Source: JBBDIM01 sp040880405 (GTDB lineage Bacteria > Planctomycetota > Planctomycetia > Pirellulales > Pirellulaceae). From it: DNA of 64,000 nt. The first letter of the stretch is position 1, and each line of letters begins with the position of its first letter. Position numbers and translations under genes: made by a program. The notes beneath the pieces are model-generated. The model did no database searches and had not been told where the DNA came from. It was given only the letters and a program-made list of their open reading frames with translations. Of this stretch, positions 48,527 through 57,614 are shown in pieces. The stretch covers positions 6,454 through 70,453 of the forward strand of contig JBBDIM010000183.1 of NCBI GenBank assembly GCA_040880405.1. The letters are read 5' to 3'.

Positions 48527-49225
48527 TCAGTCCGGTTCGCTAATCGACCTCAACAGCATCGCCAGCCGGGCCTGGAGGTCGAGTAGATTTTGCCATTCCC
48601 GCGTCTCCAGGGAGACTTTCTCGGCTCGGTCGTTGATCTCGACGGAAAGCAACAAGTGCCGAATGCGAATGTGGATGTAATCGAGGATTTCGGAGAGTTG
48701 AGCGGCCTGAGCGGGGCTCAATCGTTCCGGCAAATCGGGTGGTTGGAGTGAGTAAATGGTCGCCTGAAGATCGTCCTGTTGTTCATTCCAATTGAGTTCG
48801 AATTCCAGCGAAGAAGGCGCATCCGCAACCATCTCTTTCGGATCACAGGTGGGATCCTCGTCGGCTGGATCGCGGAGTTTGCGTTCCGCCTGTTGCTGCT
48901 TACGAAGCTGAGCCAACCGGTCCGCGATTTCCTCCTCACTGCCATAGATCAATACGGATCGCCCCAGGTGGATCATGTCACCGGGACGGAGAATGCGCAA
49001 ATGAATGTCCTCGCCATTAACGCGGGTCCCATTGGTGCTCTCGAGGTCCGTAAGGACAATCTTGCCGTGGTCTTCCTGGATTTTGAGGTGGAAGCGGCTG
49101 ACCCGGTCATCCTTAAGCTGAAGGGTGTTCCCCTCTTCCCTGCCGATGGAAACCGGCGTGTCGAGATCTTCAAAGACGGTTCCCCGATCTGCCCCGTCAA
49201 TGATTCGTAATGTGATGTGTGCCAT
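48527..49225 (-). CDS. FHA domain-containing protein
   Basis: The start at 49225 (MAHITLRIIDGADRGT) is used because the open frame further upstream runs antisense through the tRNA gene at 49496-49569. The 232-residue product has an N-terminal FHA phosphothreonine-binding domain (about 20-95): PVSIGREEGNTLQL, VSRFHLKI and STNGTRVNG are the standard Gly-Arg, Ser-x-x-His and Asn-Gly motifs. A helical, acidic C-terminal region follows, with no catalytic domain. It probably reads signals from the many Ser/Thr kinases of planctomycetes. It lies upstream of dnaE on the same strand, with a 222-bp gap. Confidence 0.9.
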   Translation of the reverse strand: MAHITLRIIDGADRGTVFEDLDTPVSIGREEGNTLQLKDDRVSRFHLKIQEDHGKIVLTDLESTNGTRVNGEDIHLRILRPGDMIHLGRSVLIYGSEEEIADRLAQLRKQQQAERKLRDPADEDPTCDPKEMVADAPSSLEFELNWNEQQDDLQATIYSLQPPDLPERLSPAQAAQLSEILDYIHIRIRHLLLSVEINDRAEKVSLETREWQNLLDLQARLAMLLRSISEPD

Positions 49226-49424
49226 GAAATTTTGCGCAATCCGCGAACTCGAAATCCTCTCCAGTGCCTCTTCATTATGTCGTGTCGAAGGGCTACCTGC
49301 GAGTAGTGGGCGAAAATCCAATGGACTGCGTATCTTGAAACGAGAAAGCAGCTTACGGCGTGAAGACAGTCCCCTGGAATTTAAAGTTAGAACTCCCGGC
49401 GGCTGAGTTCCTGCGGACAGCCCG

Positions 49425-49452
49425 TTGTTCGCGGGGGGGAACCTGCTATAAC
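49425..49452 (+). promoter_or_regulatory. Candidate promoter of tRNA-Arg
   Basis: TTGTTC (-35) and TATAAC (-10) are separated by 16 bp and lie 44 bp before the tRNA 5' end. Confidence 0.5.
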
Positions 49453-49495
49453 CTTGAATTATTCGAGCGCGCGGATGCCAGCTCGTTGCGACCCA

Positions 49496-49569
49496 GCGGA
49501 AGTAGCTCAATTGGATAGAGCATTGGTCTTCGAAACCAAGGGTTGGGGGTTCGAGTCCCTCCTTCCGCA
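49496..49569 (+). tRNA. tRNA-Arg (anticodon UCG)
   Basis: A complete 74-nt cloverleaf: acceptor stem GCGGAAG/CTTCCGC, D-stem GCTC/GAGC, anticodon stem TTGGT/ACCAA with loop CTTCGAA (anticodon TCG, reading CGA), T-arm with TTCGAGT loop and discriminator A. CCA is not fully encoded. It is flanked by a promoter match upstream and a strong hairpin downstream. Confidence 0.97.
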
Positions 49570-49596
49570 CCTTTCATCTTGATTAAACATGAAACG

Positions 49597-49633
49597 AAAA
49601 AAAGCCGGGTTGGTGAACCAACCCGGCTTTCAT
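49597..49633 (-). terminator. Intrinsic terminator shared by the Cys-rich gene and the tRNA
   Basis: A perfect 13-bp stem (AAAGCCGGGTTGG / CCAACCCGGCTTT) with a TGAA loop. The minus strand has a long T-run after it, so it ends the gene at 49678-50475. The plus strand has a shorter TTTCATT tail that may end the tRNA transcript. Confidence 0.88.
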
Positions 49634-49677
49634 TGTGCTGGCCGCGAGGGCCAGGATCTTAAGTTATCACGCTTCGC

Positions 49678-50475
49678 TTAGCGGCTGCTAACGACCCGGC
49701 GGCGAGCCGGAACGAAGGTCATGGCGTCGGCAGGGACGGGAGCCGGAGGCATGTCGTCCATTTCGCTTTCGCCAGCGGCGGGCGAAGGGCTACCGATGTC
49801 ATAGCCACAGCTATCGCATCCACCGCAGCTATCGCATCCGGTGTCGCATCCACAGCCGCTGTTGCAGCGAGTGTGGCAGCAGAACAACCGCGAGATCGCG
49901 TCACGGATCGGGGTGCATGAGCAAACCTTAGGCTGGCAGCAGCTCGGGGCGGCATCGCAACCACAAGCGGCCTGCGGAGCGACACAGGTCGGCTCAACCG
50001 CACATCCGCAGTTGCTCTTGCGACCGAAGTGACCGAGCAGACCACCGTGGTGACGCTTGGCACAAGGATCGCAACCGCAAGCGGAAGGAGCGGCACAGGT
50101 CACTTCAGGAGCGGCACAAGTCGCTTCCACACCGCATCCGCAATGCGAACGCTTGCAACTGTGGAATAGGTTGTGCAACGCGTCCCGCAGCGGGGTGCCG
50201 AACTTCGGCTTGCAGCAAGAGGTCGAAGCACATCCGCAATCGACAGGAGCGTGGCAGCTAGGTTCCGGGGCACAGCAAGTTGCGGCCGGAGGAGCGTAGC
50301 AGCGAGGCTTGGGCATGCAGCAACGCGGTTTAGGCGTGCAACACGACGGGGTCTGACAGCAGGACGTGGAGGCACCGCAGCCCGAGCCGAGCATTTGGTC
50401 CAACAGCCCCGCGGCGTACGACTGGCTGGTCATAAATCCGAGTACCAGCGTCGCCAATAAAATGTTCCACTTCAT
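49678..50475 (-). CDS. Secreted cysteine-rich protein (about 40 Cys in 265 residues)
   Basis: ATG at 50475 is chosen because AAGGAGA lies 9 nt upstream and a signal peptide (MKWNILLATLVLGFMTSQSYA) follows. The mature part is dominated by CC, CxC and CxPxC motifs such as SCCQTPSCCTPKPRCC. It has an internal duplication: GTPLRDALHNLFHSCKR and CTPIRDAISRLFCCHTR, each followed by GCG(C/V). The C-terminal tail is acidic, then basic (ARRRVVSSR). It could be a metal-binding or disulfide-crosslinked envelope protein, as planctomycete cell walls are known to be cysteine-rich. No homologous family was recognised, so function is open. Confidence 0.85.
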   Translation of the reverse strand: MKWNILLATLVLGFMTSQSYAAGLLDQMLGSGCGASTSCCQTPSCCTPKPRCCMPKPRCYAPPAATCCAPEPSCHAPVDCGCASTSCCKPKFGTPLRDALHNLFHSCKRSHCGCGVEATCAAPEVTCAAPSACGCDPCAKRHHGGLLGHFGRKSNCGCAVEPTCVAPQAACGCDAAPSCCQPKVCSCTPIRDAISRLFCCHTRCNSGCGCDTGCDSCGGCDSCGYDIGSPSPAAGESEMDDMPPAPVPADAMTFVPARRRVVSSR

Positions 50476-51176
50476 TGAGCAAAATCTCCTTCCGTGTAGA
50501 ATCTTGTCTCGCCACTTAACCTGTACTTCGGGGCCGGCGCTCTCGTGAACAATCACGGTATGCGACTTCCACGCCGCGATTGCTCGCAACTTGGTTGTCC
50601 ATCGCAGGCGGAGCGATGAACTCACCTATGAGGTGAGCGTGTAGTCGAACCCTTTAGTTCAGGTGTGGGATTCATGATCCACACTGATGATCCGATGGCA
50701 TCCGTCGAGCCGTTCCATGACTCGATTTTCCCCTCCGAAAGCCATCGGCCCCCCGTCGAACCGCCTGGGGGTTGGTCGTTCTTTCACGTCCGTGTTCAGA
50801 CGTTAATGCAAGATATCGGCGAGTTAGCGAAGATGCCTTGACCGATCGGAACTATTTTTCAGCACTTGGTTTACAACTCCCATCAGGCTGACTTTGCACG
50901 GTAGTCGGGTGGCGCAAAGTTTAACGGCTAGACGGCGGCACGGACCTCCCAACGAGCCCTTAAAGTCGACCAAGGCTGCCTGGAGCATGGCGGTGGCCCC
51001 TCATCCGGCTGGCGGCTACAATTCCTGTTGTCACAACCCCGCTCGCCCAGATGGGCAGACAGTTTCGCCTCGTTGGCTGGGTGCCAGTTGGCTCTCAGCA
51101 CGAATCGTCGCGGGCCTGATCGTCGCCAGATCCTACCCAATCGACAAAACCTCACTTCTTGGAGACCCTATCCCCC
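50476..51176. other. Divergent intergenic region
   Basis: About 700 bp without a supported gene. Small hairpins are visible (CTCACCT-ATG-AGGTGAG at 50621-50637; GTGTGG...CCACAC near 50663-50685). No tRNA or known RNA family was recognised. Promoters for the Cys-rich gene and the cupin gene should lie here. Confidence 0.4.
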
Positions 51177-51539
51177 ATGAGATCCACCCATGCCTCTGGC
51201 TTTGAGGTCGTCGACTTCGCGGCGATGCCAGGTGTCCCGTGCCCTTGTGGAACCGCGCGACGCGGCTTGGCGAATGTCGAGGACCATCCCGGCACGATTC
51301 ACCTAACGGAAATCTCCACCGAGGCCAGGACGCATTACCACAAAACCCTGACAGAGACCTACTACTTCCTTGAATGTGAACCGGACGCCAAGTTGGAACT
51401 GGACGACACCACTCTTAATGTTCACCCCGGCATGCTGGTTATGATCCGTCCCGGAACGCGTCACCGAGCAGTCGGTCGGATGAAGATCCTCAACATCGTG
51501 TTTCCCAAGTTCGATCCCGACGACGAGTGGTTTGACTGA
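51177..51539 (+). CDS. Cupin domain-containing protein
   Basis: ATG at 51177 (MRSTHASGFEVV) gives 120 residues; a TTG at 51159 is less likely because the GGAG at 51161-51164 fits an initiation site 12 nt downstream. The cupin beta-barrel motifs are HYHKTLTETYYFLECEPDA (metal-ligand His, His and Glu) and HPGMLVMIRPGTRHRAVG (the second motif with the last His). A cluster PGVPCPCGTARRG near the N-terminus is unusual. Single-domain cupins of this type can be isomerases, dioxygenases or sugar-binding proteins; which applies here cannot be told. Confidence 0.88.
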   Translation: MRSTHASGFEVVDFAAMPGVPCPCGTARRGLANVEDHPGTIHLTEISTEARTHYHKTLTETYYFLECEPDAKLELDDTTLNVHPGMLVMIRPGTRHRAVGRMKILNIVFPKFDPDDEWFD

Positions 51540-51750
51540 AGCATTCGCTGCCAATTCCACCGAAATTAGCACGTAAAACCTACGTCGTTCGCCACTTCCT
51601 AAAATCGTCAGCACCGAAACAACTTGCCTCACGATCCTTGCTTGTCGCGCCCAAGAGGCTTATTCTTGAGGGCTGAGTTCCGCAGTCCGACAATTGTTCC
51701 CTTTGGAAAGATCGATGCTCGAACAAACCTTCCCCCCTTTCGGTCCCACC

Positions 51751-54456
51751 ATGACAATGCAAACATTGACGACCCTCGCCGCGCGAAACCTTCCCTTGCG
51801 GCTACTAGCATGCATGGTTTTGCTGGTGGCGTTTTCCGCCTGCACACCGCCCCCCTCCGGCAAGCCAGTTCAGGGTGACAATACCACCACCGCACCGGAC
51901 GACACGACCAACAGCAATCTCACGACGCCCCTTGAAGCGGATGTCATTATTCCGAACGAGGCACCCGCGCCGATTGAATCAAAAGACGATTCTGAGGCAG
52001 CCAACGAAGCCGCGGTCGCCGATGCGAAGAGTGACGAGGCGGAGATGAAACCTCCCGTGACGGAGACCGCTCCCGCTGAAGAGAAGAGCGAACCCGCGAC
52101 TCCCGAGCCGGAACCCTCAGATGTCGGTCAGACCGAGAAAGCCCCAGAGGGGGACGATTCGGAAAAGCTCGCCACGGAAAAACCGGAAGTTGAATTGGCC
52201 GCCGTGCCGGAGCGAGCTGCGGCGACCGGCGAACCACGCGAAGGGGCCGCGGCCGGCGACCCGCAAGATTGGACCTATTGGCGAGGCCCTGAATTCAATG
52301 GGATTTCCCGCGCCACGGGCCTGCCTGACGCTTGGGACCCCGAAGGTGGCGAAGGGAGCAATGTCAAATGGAAGCGGGAAGACATGGGAACTCGCAGCAC
52401 ACCTGTTGCGATGAATGGGAAGCTGTTTTTTCTGATGGCATCGGAGCCGGGCACCCCGCGTGAAGGGGAAAAGGTGGTCTGCCTAGACGCCGAGACGGGC
52501 GAAACGATTTGGGAGAATCGATTCAATGTTTACCTCTCGGACGTGCCGCTCGAGCGGGTCGGCTGGTCAAGCGTGACCGCCGATCCAGAGACCAACCAGG
52601 TGTACGCCCTGGGGGTCAGTGGACATTTTCAATGCCTCGACGCCGATACCGGTGAGACCGTCTGGCTCCGCAAAATGCATGAGCAGTACGGCATGCTGTC
52701 CACTTATGGCGGCCGGACCAACTTTCCGGTCGTTCACGAGGACCTCGTGATCCTCAGCGGAATCATTATCGGCTGGGGGGAAATGGCCAAACCGGCGCAT
52801 CGCTTCATCGGCTTCGACAAGCGGACCGGCGCGGTGCACTGGTTTACTGAATCCACCAACATGCCCAAGGATACCACCTACAGCGCCCCCTCGATCAAGA
52901 ACATCGGGGGCGTGCCGCAGTTCATTATTGGGGCCGGCGATGGTCACATCTGGAGCCTTCAGCCGCGAACCGGAAAACCGCTCTGGAATTACGCCTTCTC
53001 CGCTCGGGGGTTGTATGCCACGCCCCTGGTCCATGAAGACACCGTGTACATGGGACAGGGTGAGGAAAACGTGCTTGCGAGTGAAGAGGAGGGGCAAGTC
53101 AAGGTTCGCACGGCCACCACCATGGGCGGGATCGCGACGATCGACGCGACCAAGCGGGGCGATATCACCATTAGCGGAGAAAAATGGAAGATCGAGGAGG
53201 TCGTGTTGAATCGCAGCACGCCACTGTTGATAGACGACTATCTCTACGTGATCGACGACCGCGCGAAGATGTTCGTCTTTAATATCAAGGATGGGGAGCA
53301 AGTAGGTGATCGCTTGACCCTCAGTCGAGCTATGTTCAGCTCCGCACTCTACGCCGATGGCAAAATCTACGCGTTGTCGGTGAATGGCCAATACTTCGTG
53401 ATTGAAGTTCAGGAGGAAGGCAAGCTGGAGATCCTCAGCAAGGGACGTCTACCCCGCGGGGAGGAATCGCTCGGTTCGCCCATTTGTGCTCAGGGCCGCA
53501 TCTACGTTCCCACCACCGGAGCGATGTATTGCCTGGAAGCTGAGGACAAAGAGAAGGGATTCGCGGGCCTACCCGAGTCCCAACCGGAACGACCAGTGGA
53601 TGAAGATCGCGAACCGGCTCAAGTCCAGGTCATTCCGGCAGAGGTTCTGGTCAAACCGGGCGAAAAAGTCGACTTCACCGTCAGGGTTTTCAACGCGGGC
53701 GGCCAATTGCTGGAGGAGCGAGTCGAGGCGGGTTTTCAGGTCGAGGGACCTGGGAAAGTCACGGCAGAGGGAAGCTTCGAAGCGGATAATAGTGCATCGC
53801 ATCAGGCCACTTATGTCACCGCAAAAGTTGGCGAGATCTCCGGTCGAGCGCGGATTCGTGTCGTACCGGACCTCCCCTGGAAATTTGATTTCGAAGATAC
53901 GGCACTCAACGACAACGGGATCGGTGAACCGCCGGTTACCTGGGTGGGGATGCGGTATCGGCATGTCATTCGGGAAGAAGAGGGAGAAAAGGTGATGGTC
54001 AAGGTCACCACCATACCCGTGGGGACTCGCAGCCAAGGCTGGATGGGGCACACCGATTTACACGACTACACCATTCAAGCCGACGTGATGGGACACGAGA
54101 CAGGCGGCCAATTGCCGGAAATCGGAGTCATCGCCCAGGGTTACCAGTTTGTCCTCAACGGCAATCAAAAGAATATGCAAGTTCGCAGTTGGGTTACCCA
54201 AATGCGGATGGCAAAGGAGGCTGAGTTTATCCTGGAACCAGAAGTTTGGTACACGATGAAACTCAAAGTCTCCAATGTAGAAGACAAGGCGTTGGTTCAA
54301 GGTAAGGTTTGGAAGCAGGGGGACAAAGAACCGGATGAATGGTCGGTTGAAGCGGAGGATACCATCCCCAATGTCGACGGAAGCCCCGGCCTCTTTGGCA
54401 ACGCCACCAACGGTGAAATCTTCCTCGATAACATCATGGTCACGCCGAACGAGTAG
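51751..54456 (+). CDS. PQQ-type beta-propeller lipoprotein
   Basis: The ATG at 51751 is preferred; ATGs at 51694 and 51715 are in frame upstream. The 901-residue product has a lipoprotein-like signal (LLACMVLLVAFSAC). It then has an Ala/Glu/Pro-rich acidic linker of about 150 residues and a PQQ-like beta-propeller (YWRGPEFNGIS; VVCLDAETGETIWENRF; CLDADTGETVWLRKM). A C-terminal Ig-like and jelly-roll region follows (VLVKPGEKVDFTVRVFNAGG; DLHDYTIQADVMGH). Such proteins may be quinoprotein-like or scaffold proteins; PQQ-binding residues were not verified. It is followed 73 bp later by a second propeller gene. Confidence 0.87.
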   Translation: MTMQTLTTLAARNLPLRLLACMVLLVAFSACTPPPSGKPVQGDNTTTAPDDTTNSNLTTPLEADVIIPNEAPAPIESKDDSEAANEAAVADAKSDEAEMKPPVTETAPAEEKSEPATPEPEPSDVGQTEKAPEGDDSEKLATEKPEVELAAVPERAAATGEPREGAAAGDPQDWTYWRGPEFNGISRATGLPDAWDPEGGEGSNVKWKREDMGTRSTPVAMNGKLFFLMASEPGTPREGEKVVCLDAETGETIWENRFNVYLSDVPLERVGWSSVTADPETNQVYALGVSGHFQCLDADTGETVWLRKMHEQYGMLSTYGGRTNFPVVHEDLVILSGIIIGWGEMAKPAHRFIGFDKRTGAVHWFTESTNMPKDTTYSAPSIKNIGGVPQFIIGAGDGHIWSLQPRTGKPLWNYAFSARGLYATPLVHEDTVYMGQGEENVLASEEEGQVKVRTATTMGGIATIDATKRGDITISGEKWKIEEVVLNRSTPLLIDDYLYVIDDRAKMFVFNIKDGEQVGDRLTLSRAMFSSALYADGKIYALSVNGQYFVIEVQEEGKLEILSKGRLPRGEESLGSPICAQGRIYVPTTGAMYCLEAEDKEKGFAGLPESQPERPVDEDREPAQVQVIPAEVLVKPGEKVDFTVRVFNAGGQLLEERVEAGFQVEGPGKVTAEGSFEADNSASHQATYVTAKVGEISGRARIRVVPDLPWKFDFEDTALNDNGIGEPPVTWVGMRYRHVIREEEGEKVMVKVTTIPVGTRSQGWMGHTDLHDYTIQADVMGHETGGQLPEIGVIAQGYQFVLNGNQKNMQVRSWVTQMRMAKEAEFILEPEVWYTMKLKVSNVEDKALVQGKVWKQGDKEPDEWSVEAEDTIPNVDGSPGLFGNATNGEIFLDNIMVTPNE

Positions 54457-54529
54457 CTGATTGCCAACAATCCCCGAAGGCAAGCCGTACGCAACATCCA
54501 CAACGATTCCTCAAAGAGATATCCAACCC

Positions 54530-56257
54530 ATGAGATCCACGTTTACTATTTTCGCGATTTCCGCGTCCTTCCTTCTCGGACTTTTTGTCATGGCGATGCT
54601 GCCGGAAGAGAAGGCGTCCGCCCAAGAAGCCGCAAGCAACACCGCTATCCAGACTGTCTCAACCGAGAACAAATCGGGCGACTGGCCACAATGGGGTGGC
54701 GATTCCAAACGCAATAACACCCCGGATGCTAAGAGTATCCCCGTCGACTTCGATATCGGCGGTTTCGACCGACAGTCCGGCGACTGGAAAAGGGAGGATG
54801 CCAAAAACATTAAATGGGTATCGCAGCTAGGTAGCCAGACCTACGGCAATCCGGTCGTGGCGGATGGCAAGGTGTTTGTCGGCACCAATAACGGTGCGGG
54901 CTATATCGAGCGTTCCCCCCCCAACGTCGATCTGGGCGTGCTGCTCTGCTTTGACGAGGAAACCGGTAAACTGCTGTGGCAGCATTCCAGTAAGAAGTTG
55001 CCGACCGGTCGGGTCCACGACTGGCCTTTGCAGGGGATTTGCTCCGCATCGTACGTCGAGGGAAAGAAAGTCTGGTTCGTGACCAGTCGAGGGGAGGTCC
55101 GGTGTCTGTCGACCGAAGGTTTTCACGACGGCGAAAACGAAGGGCCCTACACCGAGGAAGAACACACCGGCGAACTTGAGGCCGACGTGATCTGGCTTTA
55201 CGACATGATGACGGAACTGGGCGTCTCCCAGCACAACATGGCCAACTGCTCGGTCACCGCCCTGGGCGACATCCTGTTTGTCATTACTTCTAACGGGGTC
55301 GATGAGTCACACCTCGTGCTGCCCTCGCCCCAAGCCCCCAGCTTCATCGCTTTGGACAAGAACACCGGCGAACTGCTTTGGAGCGATGCTTCCCCCGGAG
55401 ACAACATCCTGCACGGTCAATGGTCCTGCCCCGCGATCGCGGAGCTCGGCGGAGTGCCTCAGGCGATTTTCCCCGGCGGGGATGGCTGGCTTTACTCGTT
55501 CAAGGCGGATAAAGGGAACGACGGGAAACCGGAGTTGCTTTGGAAGTTTGACTGCAACCCCAAAGAGACCGAGTGGATTCTGGGAGGGCGCGGCACTCGC
55601 AACAACATCATCGGCACGCCGGTCATCTACAACGACTTGGTCTATATCGCCGTCGGGCAAGACCCGGAGCATGGCGAGGGTGAAGGGCACCTGTGGTGTA
55701 TCGATCCAACCAAACGGGGCGATGTTAGCCCTGAATTGGCCATGAAGATCGAAGAGGACAAACGCGTTCCGATTCCGCACCGTCGGCTGCAAGCGGTCGA
55801 TCCGGAAGAAAGCGAAGTGGCCGTGGCCAACCCCAACAGTGCGGTGGTGTGGCACTACTCCACTTTCGATCAGAACGGAGATGACGAAATCGACTTTGAA
55901 GAGACGATGCATCGATCCTGTGGCACCGTCGCCATTAAGGACGACATCCTTTACATCGCCGACTTTAGCGGACTATTCCACTGCGTAAACGCCACCAACG
56001 GCGAGGTCCATTGGACCTATGACATGCTGGCCGCCTCATGGGGCTCCCCGCTCATCGCCGATGGCCACGTCTACATTGGCGACGAAGATGGAGATCTGGC
56101 GATCTTCAAGCACTCCTCCGATCCGGATGACGCGGAACCGATCGCTGAGATCAACATGGGCAACTCGGTGTACAGCACCCCGGTCATCGCCAACGGCGTG
56201 ATGTTCATCTCGAACAAGACCCACTTGTTCGCGATCGAACAGCAAGAAAATAAGTAA
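54530..56257 (+). CDS. Exported PQQ-type beta-propeller protein
   Basis: ATG at 54530 (MRSTFTIFAISASFLLGLFV) begins a signal peptide; the frame is open further upstream without support. The 575-residue product shows repeated PQQ-like blades (GDWPQWGGDSKRNNTPDA, VLLCFDEETGKLLWQH, FIALDKNTGELLWSD, CVNATNGEVHWTYDML) across its whole length. It has one EF-hand-like stretch (DQNGDDEIDFEE). It is the second gene of an operon with the 51751 gene, and a strong terminator follows. The electron-transfer or substrate role is unknown. Confidence 0.9.
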   Translation: MRSTFTIFAISASFLLGLFVMAMLPEEKASAQEAASNTAIQTVSTENKSGDWPQWGGDSKRNNTPDAKSIPVDFDIGGFDRQSGDWKREDAKNIKWVSQLGSQTYGNPVVADGKVFVGTNNGAGYIERSPPNVDLGVLLCFDEETGKLLWQHSSKKLPTGRVHDWPLQGICSASYVEGKKVWFVTSRGEVRCLSTEGFHDGENEGPYTEEEHTGELEADVIWLYDMMTELGVSQHNMANCSVTALGDILFVITSNGVDESHLVLPSPQAPSFIALDKNTGELLWSDASPGDNILHGQWSCPAIAELGGVPQAIFPGGDGWLYSFKADKGNDGKPELLWKFDCNPKETEWILGGRGTRNNIIGTPVIYNDLVYIAVGQDPEHGEGEGHLWCIDPTKRGDVSPELAMKIEEDKRVPIPHRRLQAVDPEESEVAVANPNSAVVWHYSTFDQNGDDEIDFEETMHRSCGTVAIKDDILYIADFSGLFHCVNATNGEVHWTYDMLAASWGSPLIADGHVYIGDEDGDLAIFKHSSDPDDAEPIAEINMGNSVYSTPVIANGVMFISNKTHLFAIEQQENK

Positions 56258-56290
56258 TTAGCCAGCGATCGCTAGACACATCGAAATGAG

Positions 56291-56325
56291 AAAACGCGGA
56301 GCAGAACCCTGCTCCGCGTTTTTTT
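56291..56325 (+). terminator. Intrinsic terminator of the PQQ operon
   Basis: A 14-bp stem (AAAACGCGGAGCAG / CTGCTCCGCGTTTT) with a 4-nt loop and seven or more Ts, 34 bp after the stop codon. Confidence 0.95.
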
Positions 56326-56345
56326 GGCTAGTGCTTTGGCCCTTC

Positions 56346-56391
56346 CCCCACGCTCCTTATGGAGCCACGCTTCCGTGGACCGTGGGGGTCC
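56346..56391 (-). repeat. Hairpin repeat family I, diverged copy
   Basis: CTTCCCCCACGCT, GGAGCCACGCTTCC and CGTGGGGG match the composition and order of the copy at 56430-56464 loosely. Confidence 0.5.
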
Positions 56392-56429
56392 CGCAGGTTG
56401 CGTTTGCCCTGAAGTGCCTTGCGGGTTAA

Positions 56430-56464
56430 CGCTTCCCCCACGCTTTTGGCAAGCGTGGCTACGG
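56430..56464 (-). repeat. Hairpin repeat family I, copy 2
   Basis: Contains the perfect hairpin CCACGCTT-TTGGC-AAGCGTGG. Its complement matches 26244-26280. It sits just beyond the Csp-like gene stop and may serve as its 3' hairpin. Confidence 0.72.
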
Positions 56465-56481
56465 TTGGAATGAGTCCTCGC

Positions 56482-56913
56482 TTAACCCTTAGCCATCTCG
56501 CGACACACTTCCGCGCACTTCAAGCATTGCTCGGCGCACTTTTTGTGGATGTCCTCGTCGGCGTGTTTCTTGCACTCCTCGGCGCACTTTTCACACGCCT
56601 TGGCGCAGGCCTCGGCAAGCGTGGAGGCCAGGGGGCCATCCTGGGCGGCCACTTGGGCCATCACACCACAGATCAGGGCACAGTCCTGACACATTTTAAG
56701 GCAATGCTTGTGCTCCTTTTTGCCTTCCGCGACTTCGTCAAGGCAAGCATCGGCACACATCAAACACAGCTTTTGACACTCGACGCAGGCCGCGTAGCAC
56801 TTCTCCATGTGTTCGCTGTGATTGTGCTTTGCTGGCTCTCCGGCGGAAGCGATTCCACCGGCCAATAACGATAGAGGAAGGACGAGAAGCAGTGCGGCTG
56901 TCTTACGAATCAT
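56482..56913 (-). CDS. Four-helix bundle copper-binding protein (Csp-like, exported)
   Basis: ATG at 56913 follows GGGAG by 8 nt and begins a signal peptide (MIRKTAALLLVLPLSLLAGG). The mature chain of about 120 residues contains 18 cysteines on four predicted helices, spaced as CxxxCxxC (CYAACVECQKLCLMCADAC, CAKACEKCAEEC and CAEQCLKCAEVC). This is the pattern of copper storage proteins, which bind many Cu(I) ions inside a helical bundle. An N-terminal HNHSEHMEK adds His ligands. Export suggests envelope copper storage or detoxification. A CC-rich membrane protein gene lies upstream on the same strand with a terminator between. Confidence 0.9.
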   Translation of the reverse strand: MIRKTAALLLVLPLSLLAGGIASAGEPAKHNHSEHMEKCYAACVECQKLCLMCADACLDEVAEGKKEHKHCLKMCQDCALICGVMAQVAAQDGPLASTLAEACAKACEKCAEECKKHADEDIHKKCAEQCLKCAEVCREMAKG

Positions 56914-57128
56914 CTGTGTTTCTCCCAAAACTGGAAATCAAAAGGTCGATCCGAACGATTAATGAACCTTCGGCCATCAACGTGTCCGAACCCTAAGAAC
57001 CCCGGCCTGGGAGAACGTAGCCGGGTGGCGAAGTGAACGTCCCTCGCACTCAATTACCGTATCGAGTAGACACCGTAACGTCAACAATTGTTTTCAGTTG
57101 ACCGCGAACCGGCTTGAACACGTTCCAT

Positions 57129-57156
57129 AAAAAAACGCCATCCAAATCGGATGGCG
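57129..57156 (-). terminator. Intrinsic terminator of the CC-rich membrane protein gene
   Basis: CGCCATCC / GGATGGCG stem (8 bp, 5-nt loop) followed on the minus strand by a run of seven Ts. It lies 33 bp beyond the stop codon. Confidence 0.9.
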
Positions 57157-57188
57157 CGCTTTGATCGGTAGCGAAAACTTAAGCGGGC

Positions 57189-57614
57189 CTAGTCTTCCAA
57201 GGCCACCTTAATCTCTGGGGCTTCGCCTTTGTCTGTGCAGCAAGCGGCGGCACCATCGACCCCTAGTTTGGTGAGCAGGTCTTCCGCGGTCGATTCCGAC
57301 TCGCAGCAAGATGCGGCGCTCTCGCAGCAGGGGCTGGCGGTGGTCGCAACCGCTTCCGCCTTCGACGAGCAGCAGCTTTCGGCCCCGTCGGACTCGCCCG
57401 CCATGGTACTAACCAGCGAATCCTGGACCGAGTTGGGCAGGTAGCTCGCGGCGTTCATCACGGCGTCGGGGGCGATCGCAAAGGCAACCATCGAGCCGAT
57501 CGCCAGAATGGCCGCCGTGTAGGTGATGCCGCGGAGCCAACCAGTGAAGCCACCGCCACAACAGGCGACCGGGGAGGCTTCGGAAACGTTTTCGGGGTTC
57601 GGATTATCAGGCAT
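57189..57614 (-). CDS. Uncharacterised membrane protein with repeated CC motifs
   Basis: The 141-residue protein has an N-terminal VACCGGG, one transmembrane helix (GITYTAAILAIGSMVAFAI, about residues 29-47) and a C-terminal acidic tail with four CC pairs (ESCCSS, SPCCES, SCCES, AACCTDK). GGAG lies 10 nt before the ATG. No known family was recognised. The CC pairs and its position upstream of the Csp-like gene suggest thiol-based metal binding at the membrane, possibly copper. A terminator separates the two genes, so they are separate transcripts unless it is leaky. Confidence 0.75.
   Translation of the reverse strand: MPDNPNPENVSEASPVACCGGGFTGWLRGITYTAAILAIGSMVAFAIAPDAVMNAASYLPNSVQDSLVSTMAGESDGAESCCSSKAEAVATTASPCCESAASCCESESTAEDLLTKLGVDGAAACCTDKGEAPEIKVALED

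Noticed and set aside
49226..49570. N-terminal extension of the FHA protein to 49570
   Set aside because: The extension reads antisense through the complete tRNA-Arg gene (49496-49569), a common artefact. The FHA domain starts normally at the 49225 ATG.
51159..51176. TTG start of the cupin gene at 51159
   Set aside because: The GGAG overlaps the would-be start, and ATG at 51177 fits the family N-terminus.
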